DNA of 64,000 nt from an uncultured Psychrobacter sp. (GCA_947489525.1 CANLDW010000002.1:248001-312000), one strand, 5' to 3'. Counted from the first letter of the stretch, positions 44,450 through 54,618 are shown. Program-made: numbers and translations. The notes: generated by a model not told the origin, from the sequence alone.

Positions 44450-45517
44450 TTTTAGTTAGGTATTTACACAAAGATTTGTTATAGTTTAGCATGTTGAGCG
44501 CGACTGGCGGTAATATTACGCGTCTCATCCGATTTTATAGCAAGATATTTGCTACACCATACCCCTTTTACTTAACCCGCGCATAGCGATAGTGTGGCAA
44601 GCCCTAGGATTTACAACCCTAGTGCTCACCTCAACAGCGCGCCGTTGAGCAAGTATGCGTAGTTTTGGGTAGCGTTGTAGTAGCACGAGTATGAGCGGTC
44701 AAACAAATAACACACAGGATAGCGACGACTTCCTATCCAATAACTTAGCCTAATCGTTCGGCGTTTTTTTGTTTGCCAAGTACGCCCCGCTTATTTATAT
44801 ACGCTACTACGATTTACCAAAATAACTGCCTTTATAATCGATGTTTTATAGATAAGATAATAGTTAATTTTTAGGGTCTAAGCTGTATGTCAGAACCTGA
44901 CAACTCTGATCAGCAGCACATCGCTTCAAGCGATGGTATAAAAACAATTATGGGCGACCACGCTTAAACAGCACCGTTTAATCATTAAGATACAATCATT
45001 ATTTTTATTGTTATGTTGTTAGGACGCAGTTGTATGACTCTGACTTTTAACATAGCGCTTTTATGAGCACAGTGACAACTTACAATCGTCATCTGCACGT
45101 TACCGCATACGCTTACTCCATTTAAGGAATAGCGAGCAACTCAGTAACGGATAAACATAAGGTTTGACCTTAAGATTAACTTGTGCGACACAAATAGTAG
45201 TGCAAGCTTATAATGATACTTTACGAAAGATGTACGCAGCTTTGTATGCGTAATTGATCGAAGCTAAATGATACGTTGTGATTATTGGGTCGCTATGACA
45301 AAAGCGAGTTAATAATCACGATGGTTAAAGGGTAAGGCTTACTGATATCTTAAATGATAAGTAGATAAAAAACTAAGTCCCAAGCCCGCTTCGATACCCC
45401 TCTAAAACATTACATTATCTATCTGTTACACCTCGCTTATAGGTGCTGACATTTGCTCAGTACCGCCTGCCACTGGCTTAGCTTCATCGTTATTGTGCGT
45501 ACTCATAGGATATTAAT
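44450..45517 (+). promoter_or_regulatory. Long rluC-rne spacer, probable rne leader
   Basis: This 1,068 bp region without a large gene precedes rne. RNase E genes in enterobacteria have long 5' leaders through which the enzyme controls its own mRNA, so a similar role is plausible. Visible structures are CTCAAC..GTTGAG (44632-44651), GGATAG..CTATCC (44717-44737), a T-run at 44766-44772 after GCC..GGC, and the hairpin CATCGCTTCAAGCGATG (44920-44936). A 26-codon frame beginning MSEPDNSDQQH lies at 44888-44968 with only a distant AGGG. No promoter can be fixed by eye. Confidence 0.5.
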
Positions 45518-48500
45518 ATGAAGCGCATTTTAATCAACGCAACTCAAAACGAAGAGATCCGTGTTGCTCTCTGTAAAGGCAACCACTTATACGATTTTGA
45601 TTTAGAAAATCGTACCCGCGAACAAAAAAAATCCAACATCTATAAAGGTCACGTCACCCGCGTCGAGCCATCACTTGAAGCGGTGTTTGTTGAATACGGC
45701 TCACAGCGTCAAGGATTTTTGCCCATACGCGAAATCTCAGCGGAATATTTAAACGGCAATCCACGTGATGAGAACATTAAAAAACTCATCAAAGAAGGCG
45801 ATGAGCTGATCGTACAAGTCGAAAAAGAAGAGCGCGGTAATAAAGGTGCAGCGCTCTCCACCTACGTTTCACTCGCTGGACGTTATTTGGTGTTGATGCC
45901 TAACAATCCTCGCGGCGGTGGTATCTCGCGTCAGATCTCAGGCAAGCTGCGCGAAGATATGAAGCGCATGCTCAGCAATCTTGATCTGCCAAAAGGCATG
46001 AGCGTGATTATCCGTACAGCAGGTATTGGCAAAACTCAAGAGGACTTGCAGCACGACCTCAACCACTTACTCAATATCTGGCAGGCCATTCAAGAACAAA
46101 ACCAAAAGTATCCCTCTCCGCGTCTGGTACATCAAGAGGCAGGCGTAGTCACACGTGCAGTACGCGATTACTTACGCGACGATATCACTGAGATCTGGAT
46201 CGATAACGAAAACGCCTATATAGAAGCAGCAGGCTTTATCGATGCGGTGATGCCAAAACAAGCTGAAAAGCTGCGTAAATATACAGACTATGAGCCGATG
46301 TTCTCACGCTTTAATATAGAAAAGCAGATTGAGACCGCTTATCAGCGTGAAGTACGTCTGCCCTCAGGCGGCTCTATCGTCATCGACCAAACCGAAGCTT
46401 TAGTCTCAATCGATATCAACTCGGCTAAGTCTACCAAAGGCTCAGATGTTGCCGAGACTGCGTTTCATACTAACTTAGAAGCCGCTGATGAGATTGCCCG
46501 TCAACTGCGACTGCGCGATATGGGCGGCCTTATTGTCATCGATTTTATTGATATGAATGACAATAAGAATCAAAAGGAAGTCGAAAAGCGCTTAATCGAT
46601 GCCACCAAATATGACCGCGCGCGCGTTCAGTTTGGTGATATCTCCAAGTTTGGGCTAATGGAGATGAGCCGTCAGCGTCTGCGTCCATCGCTTGAGGAGT
46701 CAACGGGTTACATCTGTCCGCGCTGTCATGGCAATGGCATGATTCGTGATTTACGCTCCTTATCGCTATCGATTATGCGTCAAATCGAGCAGATTGCGCT
46801 CAAAGAGCGTCAAGGTGAAGTGCAAGCAGAAGTGCCCACTGACATCGCGGCATTTTTACTCAATGAGAAGCGCGATAGTCTCGTTTATCTTGAACAGGAT
46901 AGTGGTACGCGTATCACCATTTTGCCACACGCACATTTAGAGTCACCAAACTTTAAGCTGCACTTTAACCGTGACGGCTTTGCACCTTCGAGCTATGAGC
47001 GTATCACCGACACGCAGCAGCAAGAGCATAGCGATCTGGGCTATGATGTAGACTGGCAAACCGCTGACTCCGTGCGCCCAGAGCAGCAGCCGACGCGCCA
47101 GCCACGCACGGCATCTGAGAATGGTAGACAGCAAAGCAATACGGTAAACCATAGCAATGAGCGCCGCAATCAAAACCAACGTAAAAACGACAGTGCTAAC
47201 ACCAATGTCAACCAGAGTCGTCATAGCAGCGATCATAGCGGTAGTGCCACTGCCTCAAGCCATTCAGCGACCTCTACAAGCACGCAAGCTGGCGCACAAG
47301 TAAGCGCGGTGCAGCCGCAAGCAGTCGCTTGGCTCTCAAACTTATTTGCGCAAGCCCCGCAAGCTCAAACGACGCCGCAGGTAAGCAGTCGCGATGCCGC
47401 GCAAGCGATCGAAGCGCTGGTTAATACCGGCGCCCAAAGCTTAGGTTCGTTTGGACAAGTCGATAGCAGTGCCCTAGCACAAACGCAAAATGATGCCAGT
47501 CAAGCTCAGACGTCTAGTACGTCAAGCATCTCTGCATCTCGTCGCTCTGATAACAAAAGTGATGACGATAAAGAGGGTAAGCAAGATGATCGCCGTCGTC
47601 GTAAGTCGCGTAAATCGCGTCCAGCAAAGTCGCATCAACGCAAAGAAGCGCGTGAGGATACGAGCAATCGCGATAAAAACGGCGCTGATAAGCAAGATAA
47701 GGCTGCTGATGTAAAAGCTGATAACGAGCATAGCGATCGCCATAACAACAGTAATCGCTCGCGCCACAACGATGACAAAAACACCAACGCTCAGCATCAA
47801 AATAATCGTGCTAACAGTGATAATCGTGATAAAAACGACAATCGCGGTAAGGATCAAGACGACAACAGCTCAAATGAGCAAACGCGTAGCAAGCGCAAGC
47901 CGCATAGCCAGCGCAGCTCACGTGGCAATCTTGAGCGCAGTGAGACGTTGACTGCCAGCGATACTGATAAACGCGAGAGTAGTGCAAAATCCGACCAACG
48001 TAATCAAGATCCAAATGAGGTTACGTTGCAGGTGAACGAAGCGCCAGTCCGTCTCAAAGAACCAGAGGTGGTACATCTGTCTTTAGATGACAGTAAGTCT
48101 CAACCATCGCAAGCAAATGCCAATGCTAATGTCAATGCGCCGACTACGGAGCATGAGCAGACCAGCACTACCTCGTCTTCTGCTGATAAATCTGAAGCAG
48201 TTGAGGCTAAAGGCGAACGGACGGACGATGAATCTACAGTTTCCGCGACTGCCCCTGTCAGTACAAACCCTGATGACAAACAGTCACCCTCTAGCGAAAA
48301 CCAAGCTGCTAAAGGTACGAAAACTGCGCCGACTCCCACCAGCACTGACTCATCTGGAACTGGCGTCAAAGCGGATAAGGATTCTGGAACTGGCGTCAAA
48401 GCGGATAAGGATAAGGATAAGGATAAAAATAGCCTTAAGATCGACAATAGTGTGAGCTCTGATAAGAACACAGACTCCTTAGCGTTTGATCGTAAGGACT

Positions 48501-49468
48501 TGTTTGCTGAGCGTTACGTGACTGCTAATAAATTCGGTCAAGCCAGTAATGATCCACGTGTCGTACGCCAACAGCAGCCAGCTAGTGCGCCGCAAGCTGG
48601 CGCAGCTTCTGCTATCCATGGTAGTGTCGGTGATTTCATCCGGAACATCCTACCAAAGGCGGAGCATCGCTTAACGGATGACGGTATCATTACCTGCTTT
48701 ATTGAAGCTGTTGCTGTGCATCAACAACGTAGCACTGAGGGTGCGTCTGAGTCCGATACAGGTACGCGTTTTGATTTTAGTAACTACGGTTACAAAGCGC
48801 TTGCAGCAGATTACTTGACGCGCTTTGCGACTATGACGCAAGCCGCGTCTCAGTTTGCAGCAGCGCAAGGCAAAACGTCTGTAGCACCGCGTGCTATAGG
48901 CAAACGTGCCAGTAATGATCCTCGTGGTCAGCATCCTGACTATGAAGCATCCGTGCAACAGGTCTCCAAACAAGATGCAGCAGACTCACAAGCTACCGTT
49001 GATCATGACAACCCGTCTTTAATCACAGACAGCGAAGTGCAAGCGCATCAAGTCGAAGCCAACGCTTTGGCAGCTGAAACGCAAACTGATGATATCAGTA
49101 CTGAAAGTGAAACGCTGCTAGAAGTCGATCAAGAGTTGACGGCACAAAAGCAAGCTGACGCAAGCGCGCCTACTGCTGATACCTCAAACTCTGCGGTAGA
49201 CTCCGATGTGCCGGCTGATACAGTAGATGATGTAGCAGAGGCTAGCAAAGATGACGCGCAAGCAAGCAAGTCAAAAACGACGATCGCCAGCTACAAAAAC
49301 ATGATCGAAAATGTCGCCGAGCAGCTGCTGCCGCAAACGGGTATGTTTAATCTAACGACGCCTAAAGTGCCCAAAGCACGTAGTCGTAAGCCTAAGACGG
49401 AGCATAAAAAGCCGACGCAAGCAGAAAAGGCTCAGGCGGATAAAGATAGTCAAGACCATACGGACTAA
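45518..49468 (+). CDS. rne: Ribonuclease E
   Basis: RNase E starts decay of most mRNAs and matures rRNA and tRNA. The 1,316-residue protein has an S1 domain (about 36-125, IYKGHVTRVEPSLEAVFVEYG), the 5'-sensor/RNase H region, catalytic Asp299 (VSIDINSAKS) and Asp342 (IVIDFIDMN), and the zinc link CPRCHGNG with Cys400 and Cys403. The catalytic half ends near 510. The rest is a very long disordered scaffold: Arg/Lys-rich blocks near 685-715, Asp/Asn/Lys-rich blocks, a 10-residue duplication near 946-965 and two ASNDPR motifs (1009-1014, 1131-1136). E. coli RNase E has 1,061 residues, so the tail is longer. AGGA precedes the ATG. Confidence 0.96.
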   Translation: MKRILINATQNEEIRVALCKGNHLYDFDLENRTREQKKSNIYKGHVTRVEPSLEAVFVEYGSQRQGFLPIREISAEYLNGNPRDENIKKLIKEGDELIVQVEKEERGNKGAALSTYVSLAGRYLVLMPNNPRGGGISRQISGKLREDMKRMLSNLDLPKGMSVIIRTAGIGKTQEDLQHDLNHLLNIWQAIQEQNQKYPSPRLVHQEAGVVTRAVRDYLRDDITEIWIDNENAYIEAAGFIDAVMPKQAEKLRKYTDYEPMFSRFNIEKQIETAYQREVRLPSGGSIVIDQTEALVSIDINSAKSTKGSDVAETAFHTNLEAADEIARQLRLRDMGGLIVIDFIDMNDNKNQKEVEKRLIDATKYDRARVQFGDISKFGLMEMSRQRLRPSLEESTGYICPRCHGNGMIRDLRSLSLSIMRQIEQIALKERQGEVQAEVPTDIAAFLLNEKRDSLVYLEQDSGTRITILPHAHLESPNFKLHFNRDGFAPSSYERITDTQQQEHSDLGYDVDWQTADSVRPEQQPTRQPRTASENGRQQSNTVNHSNERRNQNQRKNDSANTNVNQSRHSSDHSGSATASSHSATSTSTQAGAQVSAVQPQAVAWLSNLFAQAPQAQTTPQVSSRDAAQAIEALVNTGAQSLGSFGQVDSSALAQTQNDASQAQTSSTSSISASRRSDNKSDDDKEGKQDDRRRRKSRKSRPAKSHQRKEAREDTSNRDKNGADKQDKAADVKADNEHSDRHNNSNRSRHNDDKNTNAQHQNNRANSDNRDKNDNRGKDQDDNSSNEQTRSKRKPHSQRSSRGNLERSETLTASDTDKRESSAKSDQRNQDPNEVTLQVNEAPVRLKEPEVVHLSLDDSKSQPSQANANANVNAPTTEHEQTSTTSSSADKSEAVEAKGERTDDESTVSATAPVSTNPDDKQSPSSENQAAKGTKTAPTPTSTDSSGTGVKADKDSGTGVKADKDKDKDKNSLKIDNSVSSDKNTDSLAFDRKDLFAERYVTANKFGQASNDPRVVRQQQPASAPQAGAASAIHGSVGDFIRNILPKAEHRLTDDGIITCFIEAVAVHQQRSTEGASESDTGTRFDFSNYGYKALAADYLTRFATMTQAASQFAAAQGKTSVAPRAIGKRASNDPRGQHPDYEASVQQVSKQDAADSQATVDHDNPSLITDSEVQAHQVEANALAAETQTDDISTESETLLEVDQELTAQKQADASAPTADTSNSAVDSDVPADTVDDVAEASKDDAQASKSKTTIASYKNMIENVAEQLLPQTGMFNLTTPKVPKARSRKPKTEHKKPTQAEKAQADKDSQDHTD
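48353..48412 (+). repeat. 30 bp perfect tandem duplication inside rne
   Basis: A 30 bp unit starting TCTGGAACTGGCGTC is repeated exactly (48353-48382 and 48383-48412), encoding SGTGVKADKD twice. AAGGAT triplication follows. Confidence 0.95.
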
Positions 49469-49538
49469 TACCCTAGTGTCTATGTAAACATGCTAAACAT
49501 GCTAGACATGAGCGTTAGACATCTAACGTCATACAATC

Positions 49539-49574
49539 AAAAGCCCTCAGCGATTCATCGTTGAGGGCTTTTTT
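49539..49574 (+). terminator. Intrinsic terminator of rne
   Basis: AAAAGCCCTCA-g-CGA and TCG-t-TGAGGGCTTTTTT form a long stem with a TTCA loop and T-run. It begins 71 bp past the rne stop. Confidence 0.9.
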
Positions 49575-49654
49575 ATAGTGAGCGTTAAAGATGACCATGG
49601 CTGATAAGTTAAAGTATTAAAAAACAGCTCTATTTTAAGAGTATTGGCGCAAAA

Positions 49655-50587
49655 TTAGTGCGCTGTCTTTTTATCAGCGCCGCGCATTTTACCTATCATA
49701 GTAATAATAGCCAATACAATCGCACCGATAATAAAACCAACGATACCGTGCAGTATCATGATGACTATGCCTTCTAAAACACCGATCTGGCTTGCAACAC
49801 TTTCTACGACGTGTTCCAAAGCACTGATGCCATGAACGAGAATACCGCCACCTACCAAGAACATAGCTATCGTACCCGCAATGGATAAAAATTTCATAAG
49901 CTTTGGCGCAGCAGATAGCATAAACTCACCAAGCTTACGCTTACTCTCTCCAGCCTCTGAGTTTTCAATCAAATGTAGGCCGGCATCATCGATTTTTACG
50001 ATACCAGCTACTAGGCCATAGATACCAACCGTTACTACGATAGCAACAATAGACAGGACAATACCTTTCTCAATAATATCTCCCCCAACATCTGTCACCG
50101 CACCCAAAGAGATCACTAGTATTTCAGCGGATAAAATGAAGTCAGTACGAATAGCGCCTTTAATTTTACTTTTTTCAAACGCTACCCGGTCCATATCCTC
50201 AGCATTGGCTTCGCGCCGTGCCTCATGTTCTTCATCATGAGGTAATAAAGTGGGCCAAAATTTATGAATAACTTTTTCAGCACCCTCATAACTCAAAAAT
50301 AAACCACCGATCATGAGTAAAGGCGTGATAAGCCAAGGTATAAAGTAACTAATCACCAGTGCCGCTGGCACCAAAATGAGCTTATTGACAAACGAGCCTT
50401 TGGCAACCGCCCAAATAACGGGTAGCTCACGACTGGGTCTCACACCGGTTACTTGTTCAGCATTCAGTGCTAGATCATCACCGACTAGACCTGCTGTTTT
50501 TCTTGCCGCTACTTTTGTCATGACAGAAACGTCATCCATCAGGAGGCTTATGTCATCGAGCAATAGTAATAAACTGGCACCTGCCAT
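49655..50587 (-). CDS. DUF808 membrane protein (YedI family)
   Basis: The 310-residue inner-membrane protein begins MAGASLLLLLDDISLLMDDV, the start typical of the DUF808/YedI family, followed by KVAARKTAGLVGDDLALNAEQV. About six membrane segments follow, with LMIGGLFLSYEGAEKVIHKF and HGISALEHVVESV. The function is unknown. I use the ATG at 50587 because AAGGA sits 6 nt upstream; the ATG two codons earlier would abut the site. It is convergent with rne. Confidence 0.85.
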   Translation of the reverse strand: MAGASLLLLLDDISLLMDDVSVMTKVAARKTAGLVGDDLALNAEQVTGVRPSRELPVIWAVAKGSFVNKLILVPAALVISYFIPWLITPLLMIGGLFLSYEGAEKVIHKFWPTLLPHDEEHEARREANAEDMDRVAFEKSKIKGAIRTDFILSAEILVISLGAVTDVGGDIIEKGIVLSIVAIVVTVGIYGLVAGIVKIDDAGLHLIENSEAGESKRKLGEFMLSAAPKLMKFLSIAGTIAMFLVGGGILVHGISALEHVVESVASQIGVLEGIVIMILHGIVGFIIGAIVLAIITMIGKMRGADKKTAH

Positions 50588-51046
50588 ATGCATTCCTTAG
50601 CGTGATTGCGCTGTAGTGAATTGAGAAAGTCTATAACCACTTAAACCTTAATGCTGTTTAGATGCTACAAAGGCATAGTGATGAAGTATACGAATACTCA
50701 GTAGCCTACCTAGACGAGCATCAACATGACATAGTATAAATGTATCTTGGCACGTTATGAACTCACCCCTAACGATATATATGAGTAGACACTATGAGCA
50801 TTATTTGTCTTGGTTCATTACAATTAAAAACATGCTAATATAGTGCATATTATCCGTTATTCTTATCTTTTTAGTCAGTATAAAATCAGCAAATTGACCA
50901 TGCATAAACTCAGTTAAACCCTATTTATCCTTATCGCTAAGACTATCTGTGCTCGTATTATCTAGCCTTTATACCGTATTTTTGTGCTAAAAAGCACTAT
51001 ATAATATTGTCTATCGGCGAGCGCGGTAGCCTATAGGAAGCCCTAT
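50588..51046. other. Divergent spacer before the DsbC-like gene
   Basis: This 459 bp AT-rich region shows no repeats, hairpins or open frames of note. Promoters for the DUF808 gene and the DsbC-like gene are expected here. Confidence 0.4.
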
Positions 51047-51901
51047 ATGTCTTTATCCTCGTATTTTGTTACTCATAGCTCAATCACTCCTGTCCTGACG
51101 CGTCGCAAGCTATCATACCTTCTGACAGCAGCGCTACTCACAACCAGTATTGCTGGTTGCTCAAATAGTACATCAGCGCCTGCTGATAGCAGTCTAGCAA
51201 GCAGTGTCGATTCAAGTAGCGTCAGTGTATCTGCCGATAGTGATGCTGCTGTGGTTCAAGCGCTCCAAGCTAACTTTGATGCCTCTGGTATTGAGGAGAC
51301 CATTGTCTCAGCCGTACCTACTGATATGCAAGATATCTACTGGGTCAGCGCTGAGGGTTTGCCGTCCTTTTTTACGGATAAAGCTGGCAAACATATCATC
51401 CAAGGTCAAATCATCGCAGTAGGTGATGCGCAGCCTATCGATATTAGCGCCGCCCTAATGGCCAATACCGCGTCTGAGGCGTTAAAGACAGTGGATAAGC
51501 AAGACATGGTGATCTATCCGGCCACTGGTACGACTAAAGCAGTGGTATACGCCTTTACCGATGCCGACTGCGGCTACTGCCGTAAATTACACGCAGAGAT
51601 GAGCGATATTAACGCGCGCGGCATAGAGGTGCGTTATTTGGCATGGCCGCGCAGTCAAGAGTCCGTACCCAAGATGGAAGCAGTTTGGTGCAGTGAAGAT
51701 CGTAATGCGGCGATGAATCAGGCCAAAATGGGCGCGAACATTCAAGGTCCCAGCTGCGTTAATCCAGTCTCAGAGCAAATGGCATTAGGCGCACGCCTCG
51801 GTGTACGTGGCACGCCTGCAATCTTTACGGAGTCAGGACAACAAGTTGGCGGCTATTTACCGGCCGATCAATTGGCGCAAGCAATCGAAGCCAGCTTATA
51901 A
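51047..51901 (+). CDS. dsbC: DsbC-like thiol:disulphide isomerase, predicted lipoprotein
   Basis: DsbC proteins correct wrong disulphide bonds in the periplasm. The 284-residue protein has a signal ending in the lipobox SIAGC (Cys38), a Ser-rich linker (about 39-65), a DsbC N-terminal dimerisation domain (YWVSAEGLPSFFTDKAGKHIIQGQI) and a thioredoxin-like domain with the active site DADCGYCRKLH (Cys175, Cys178) and the cis-Pro loop RGTPAIF. Classical DsbC is soluble, so a lipid anchor is unusual. The hom gene follows, as dsbC and hom do in Pseudomonas. Confidence 0.88.
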   Translation: MSLSSYFVTHSSITPVLTRRKLSYLLTAALLTTSIAGCSNSTSAPADSSLASSVDSSSVSVSADSDAAVVQALQANFDASGIEETIVSAVPTDMQDIYWVSAEGLPSFFTDKAGKHIIQGQIIAVGDAQPIDISAALMANTASEALKTVDKQDMVIYPATGTTKAVVYAFTDADCGYCRKLHAEMSDINARGIEVRYLAWPRSQESVPKMEAVWCSEDRNAAMNQAKMGANIQGPSCVNPVSEQMALGARLGVRGTPAIFTESGQQVGGYLPADQLAQAIEASL

Positions 51902-52028
51902 TAGGCGATAACATCAATACTGCGACGTCAGCAGTAGACGCGATAAGCGCTTAGCAGTATGATACGATAACGTCTATAGCGCGTCAGCAGTCTACTTTTA
52001 TACCACTATTTAATCTCTTGAGGATACT

Positions 52029-53366
52029 GTGAGTAAACCCATTAAACTAGCAATACTTGGTCTAGGTACCGTCGGCACCGGTGTGATCAACCTAATCAAC
52101 GACAATTTAGATGAGCTTAAACGCCGTAGCGGACGCGACATTATTATTACTGAAGTCGGTACGCGGCGCATGCGTGACGATATCGATCCTGATATTAGTC
52201 AAAACGCTGACTTGCTTGCCATTGCCGCTAGCGATAACGTCGATATTGTCATTGAAGTTATTGGCGGTACTACCCTAGCAAAAGACGTGATTATGCACGC
52301 CATTAAACATGGCAAACACGTCGTTACTGCCAATAAGGCACTACTTGCTGAGCACGGTAATGAGATTTTTGCTTTGGCTGAGACGCACCATGTCCACGTC
52401 GCTTATGAAGCAGCGGTCGCAGGTGGCATCCCTATCATCAAAGTGATGCGCGAAGCATTAGCAGCGAACAAGATTGAGTGGCTTGCCGGTATTATCAACG
52501 GTACGGGTAACTTTATCATGACGGAGATGCGTGATAAGGGTCGTCCGTTTGCTGAGGTATTGACCGAGGCGCAAGAGCTTGGCTACGCTGAAGCTGATCC
52601 TACCTTTGATGTTGAGGGTATAGATGCCGCGCACAAACTGGCACTACTCGCCTCCATTGCCTTTGGTATTCCACTACAGTTTGACAAGGTATACTGTGAA
52701 GGTATCACAGAGATTACCTTACAAGACGTCAGTTACGCAGAAGAGCTAGGCTACCGTATCAAGCACGTCGGTTTTGCCGTGCGACGTAGCGATGCCAACG
52801 GTGATACCAGTATTGAGCTACGCGTACATCCAACGCTTATACCGCAAGATGTGCTACTCGCTAATGTTAATGGTGTCAAAAATGCAGTGCTGGTTAACTC
52901 GCATCCTTTGGGTCAAACGCTGTACTACGGTGATGGTGCAGGGGCAGGTGCGACAGCCTCTGCAGTGATGGCAGATGTGATGGACTTAGTTCGCGTACTT
53001 GGCAGTAATGGTCAAGACAACCACATCAATAATAGCCATCACGTGCCGCATCTTGCGTTCATCCCCGAGCAGTTATCAGATACGACGATACTACGTGCTG
53101 AGCAGATGACGACAGGTTACTATCTACGCGTCAATGCTCACGACAACCCTGGAGTTCTAGCTGATATTACTCGTATTCTTAGCGATGCTGGTATCAATAT
53201 CGATGCGATCTTACAAAAACCTGCTCATAAAGTCGGTCAAGTGCCCGTTATTATCGTGACGCTACCAGTCGTTGAGAGTCAGATGAACACCGCTATTGAG
53301 AAAATTGAGACCCTTGAGTCTATCATTGATAAAGTAGTACGCATTCGCTTAGATGAGCTCGCGTAA
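52029..53366 (+). CDS. hom: Homoserine dehydrogenase
   Basis: Hom reduces aspartate semialdehyde to homoserine for threonine and methionine. The 445-residue protein has the NAD(P) site LGLGTVGTGVINL, VVTANKALLAEHG, AAVAGGIPIIKVMREAL, the signature NGTGNFIMTEM, ADPTFDVEGIDAAHKLALLASIAFG and a C-terminal ACT domain (NPGVLADITRILSDAGINID), which usually provides threonine feedback. A GTG start with GAGGATA upstream is chosen. It shares strand and possibly a transcript with the DsbC-like gene. Confidence 0.96.
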   Translation: MSKPIKLAILGLGTVGTGVINLINDNLDELKRRSGRDIIITEVGTRRMRDDIDPDISQNADLLAIAASDNVDIVIEVIGGTTLAKDVIMHAIKHGKHVVTANKALLAEHGNEIFALAETHHVHVAYEAAVAGGIPIIKVMREALAANKIEWLAGIINGTGNFIMTEMRDKGRPFAEVLTEAQELGYAEADPTFDVEGIDAAHKLALLASIAFGIPLQFDKVYCEGITEITLQDVSYAEELGYRIKHVGFAVRRSDANGDTSIELRVHPTLIPQDVLLANVNGVKNAVLVNSHPLGQTLYYGDGAGAGATASAVMADVMDLVRVLGSNGQDNHINNSHHVPHLAFIPEQLSDTTILRAEQMTTGYYLRVNAHDNPGVLADITRILSDAGINIDAILQKPAHKVGQVPVIIVTLPVVESQMNTAIEKIETLESIIDKVVRIRLDELA

Positions 53367-53380
53367 TAATGAGGGGCAAG

Positions 53381-53410
53381 TTGTTTGCACTCATCACTAC
53401 TGGGTATAAT
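53381..53410 (+). promoter_or_regulatory. Candidate promoter for the thiolase gene
   Basis: TTGTTT (53381-53386) and TATAAT (53405-53410) are separated by 18 bp in the 70 bp gap between hom and the thiolase gene, 27 bp before the thiolase start codon. Confidence 0.4.
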
Positions 53411-53436
53411 TTAACTAAACAATAAGGAATATTACA

Positions 53437-54618
53437 ATGTCAAACGATGCTATTGTTATTTTAAACGGCGCTCGTACTCCAATGGGCGGCTTTCAAGGTG
53501 CGCTCAAAGACGTAGATGCTACGACCCTTGGCGCTACTGCCATCAAAGCGGCTATTACGCGCTCTGGAGTAAAAGCGGACGATGTTGATGAAGTCATTAT
53601 GGGCTGTATCCTAACAGCAGGACTCGGTCAAGGCCCTGCTCGTCAAGCGATGCGCGCCGCTGGCCTACCTGATGCCACAGGTGCTGTGACGATCAACAAA
53701 CTGTGCGGCTCAGGCTTAAAAGCAGTCATGCAAGCGCACGATGCTATCAAAGCTGGTAGTATCAATGTCGCAGTGGCAGGCGGTATGGAGTCAATGACCA
53801 ACGCCCCTTATATCCTGCCAGGTGCACGCGCAGGCTACCGCATGGGGCACAAAGAAGTCAAAGATCACATGTTCTTAGATGGCTTAGAAGATGCTGAGAC
53901 GGGCAAGCTGATGGGTCAGTTCGCACAAGAGATGGCGGATAAAAAAGGCTATACCCGCGAGCAGATGGATGAGTTTGCTATCGAGTCATTGAATCGCGCG
54001 CTCACTGCTATTAAAGACGGTCATTTCGATAGTGAGATTGAGCCTGTTACCTTTAAAACGCGTAAAGGTGAGCAGACTGTAGATACTGACGAAGAGCCTA
54101 GTCTTGCTAATGCTGAGCGTATCCCCACCCTGCGTCCAGCTTTTGCTAAAGATGGGACAATTACTGCAGCGAATGCCAGCTCTATATCAGATGGTGCTGC
54201 CGCGGTTGTTATGATGAAAGAGTCACAAGCTAAATCTGCAGGTTTGGACTATCAAGCGCGCATCATCGCTACGGCCTCCAACTCGCGTCATCCTAGTGAG
54301 TTTACGATTGCGCCTATTGGTGCTATCGAAAAACTACTCGCCAATACTGGCTGGTCAGTGGATGACGTCGATCTATGGGAGATCAACGAAGCCTTTGCTA
54401 TGGTGACTATGGCGGCTATGGATGAGCTTAATATTGAGCACGCCAAAGTCAACATCGAAGGCGGTGCTTGTGCTTTGGGTCACCCTGTTGGCTGCTCAGG
54501 CGCACGTATCTTAGTCACGCTCATCAACTCCTTAAAGCGTACTGGCGGCACCAAAGGTGTGGCTACTTTATGTATTGGTGGTGGTGAAGCGGTAGCAGTG
54601 GCTATTGAGATCGCTTAA
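53437..54618 (+). CDS. Acetyl-CoA C-acetyltransferase (thiolase)
   Basis: This cytoplasmic enzyme condenses or cleaves acetoacetyl-CoA. The 393-residue thiolase has the active Cys90 in TINKLCGSGLKAV, the loop AGGMESMTNAPYILPGAR, NEAFAMVTMAAM, the His motif GGACALGHPVGCSGAR and the C-terminal CIGGGEAVAVAIE with the second catalytic Cys. These fit the AtoB/PhaA type with short-chain specificity rather than FadA. AATAAGGA precedes the ATG. No partner genes for ketone body or PHA metabolism are next to it. Confidence 0.93.
   Translation: MSNDAIVILNGARTPMGGFQGALKDVDATTLGATAIKAAITRSGVKADDVDEVIMGCILTAGLGQGPARQAMRAAGLPDATGAVTINKLCGSGLKAVMQAHDAIKAGSINVAVAGGMESMTNAPYILPGARAGYRMGHKEVKDHMFLDGLEDAETGKLMGQFAQEMADKKGYTREQMDEFAIESLNRALTAIKDGHFDSEIEPVTFKTRKGEQTVDTDEEPSLANAERIPTLRPAFAKDGTITAANASSISDGAAAVVMMKESQAKSAGLDYQARIIATASNSRHPSEFTIAPIGAIEKLLANTGWSVDDVDLWEINEAFAMVTMAAMDELNIEHAKVNIEGGACALGHPVGCSGARILVTLINSLKRTGGTKGVATLCIGGGEAVAVAIEIA

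Noticed and set aside
44753-44775. Possible intrinsic terminator in the rne leader
   Set aside because: The stem is only about 3 bp (GCC..GGC) despite the T-run, too weak to call; it is mentioned only in the leader note.
47522-48471. Several long antisense open frames inside rne
   Set aside because: They arise from the repetitive, biased codons of the RNase E tail on the other strand; the sense frame is the real one.
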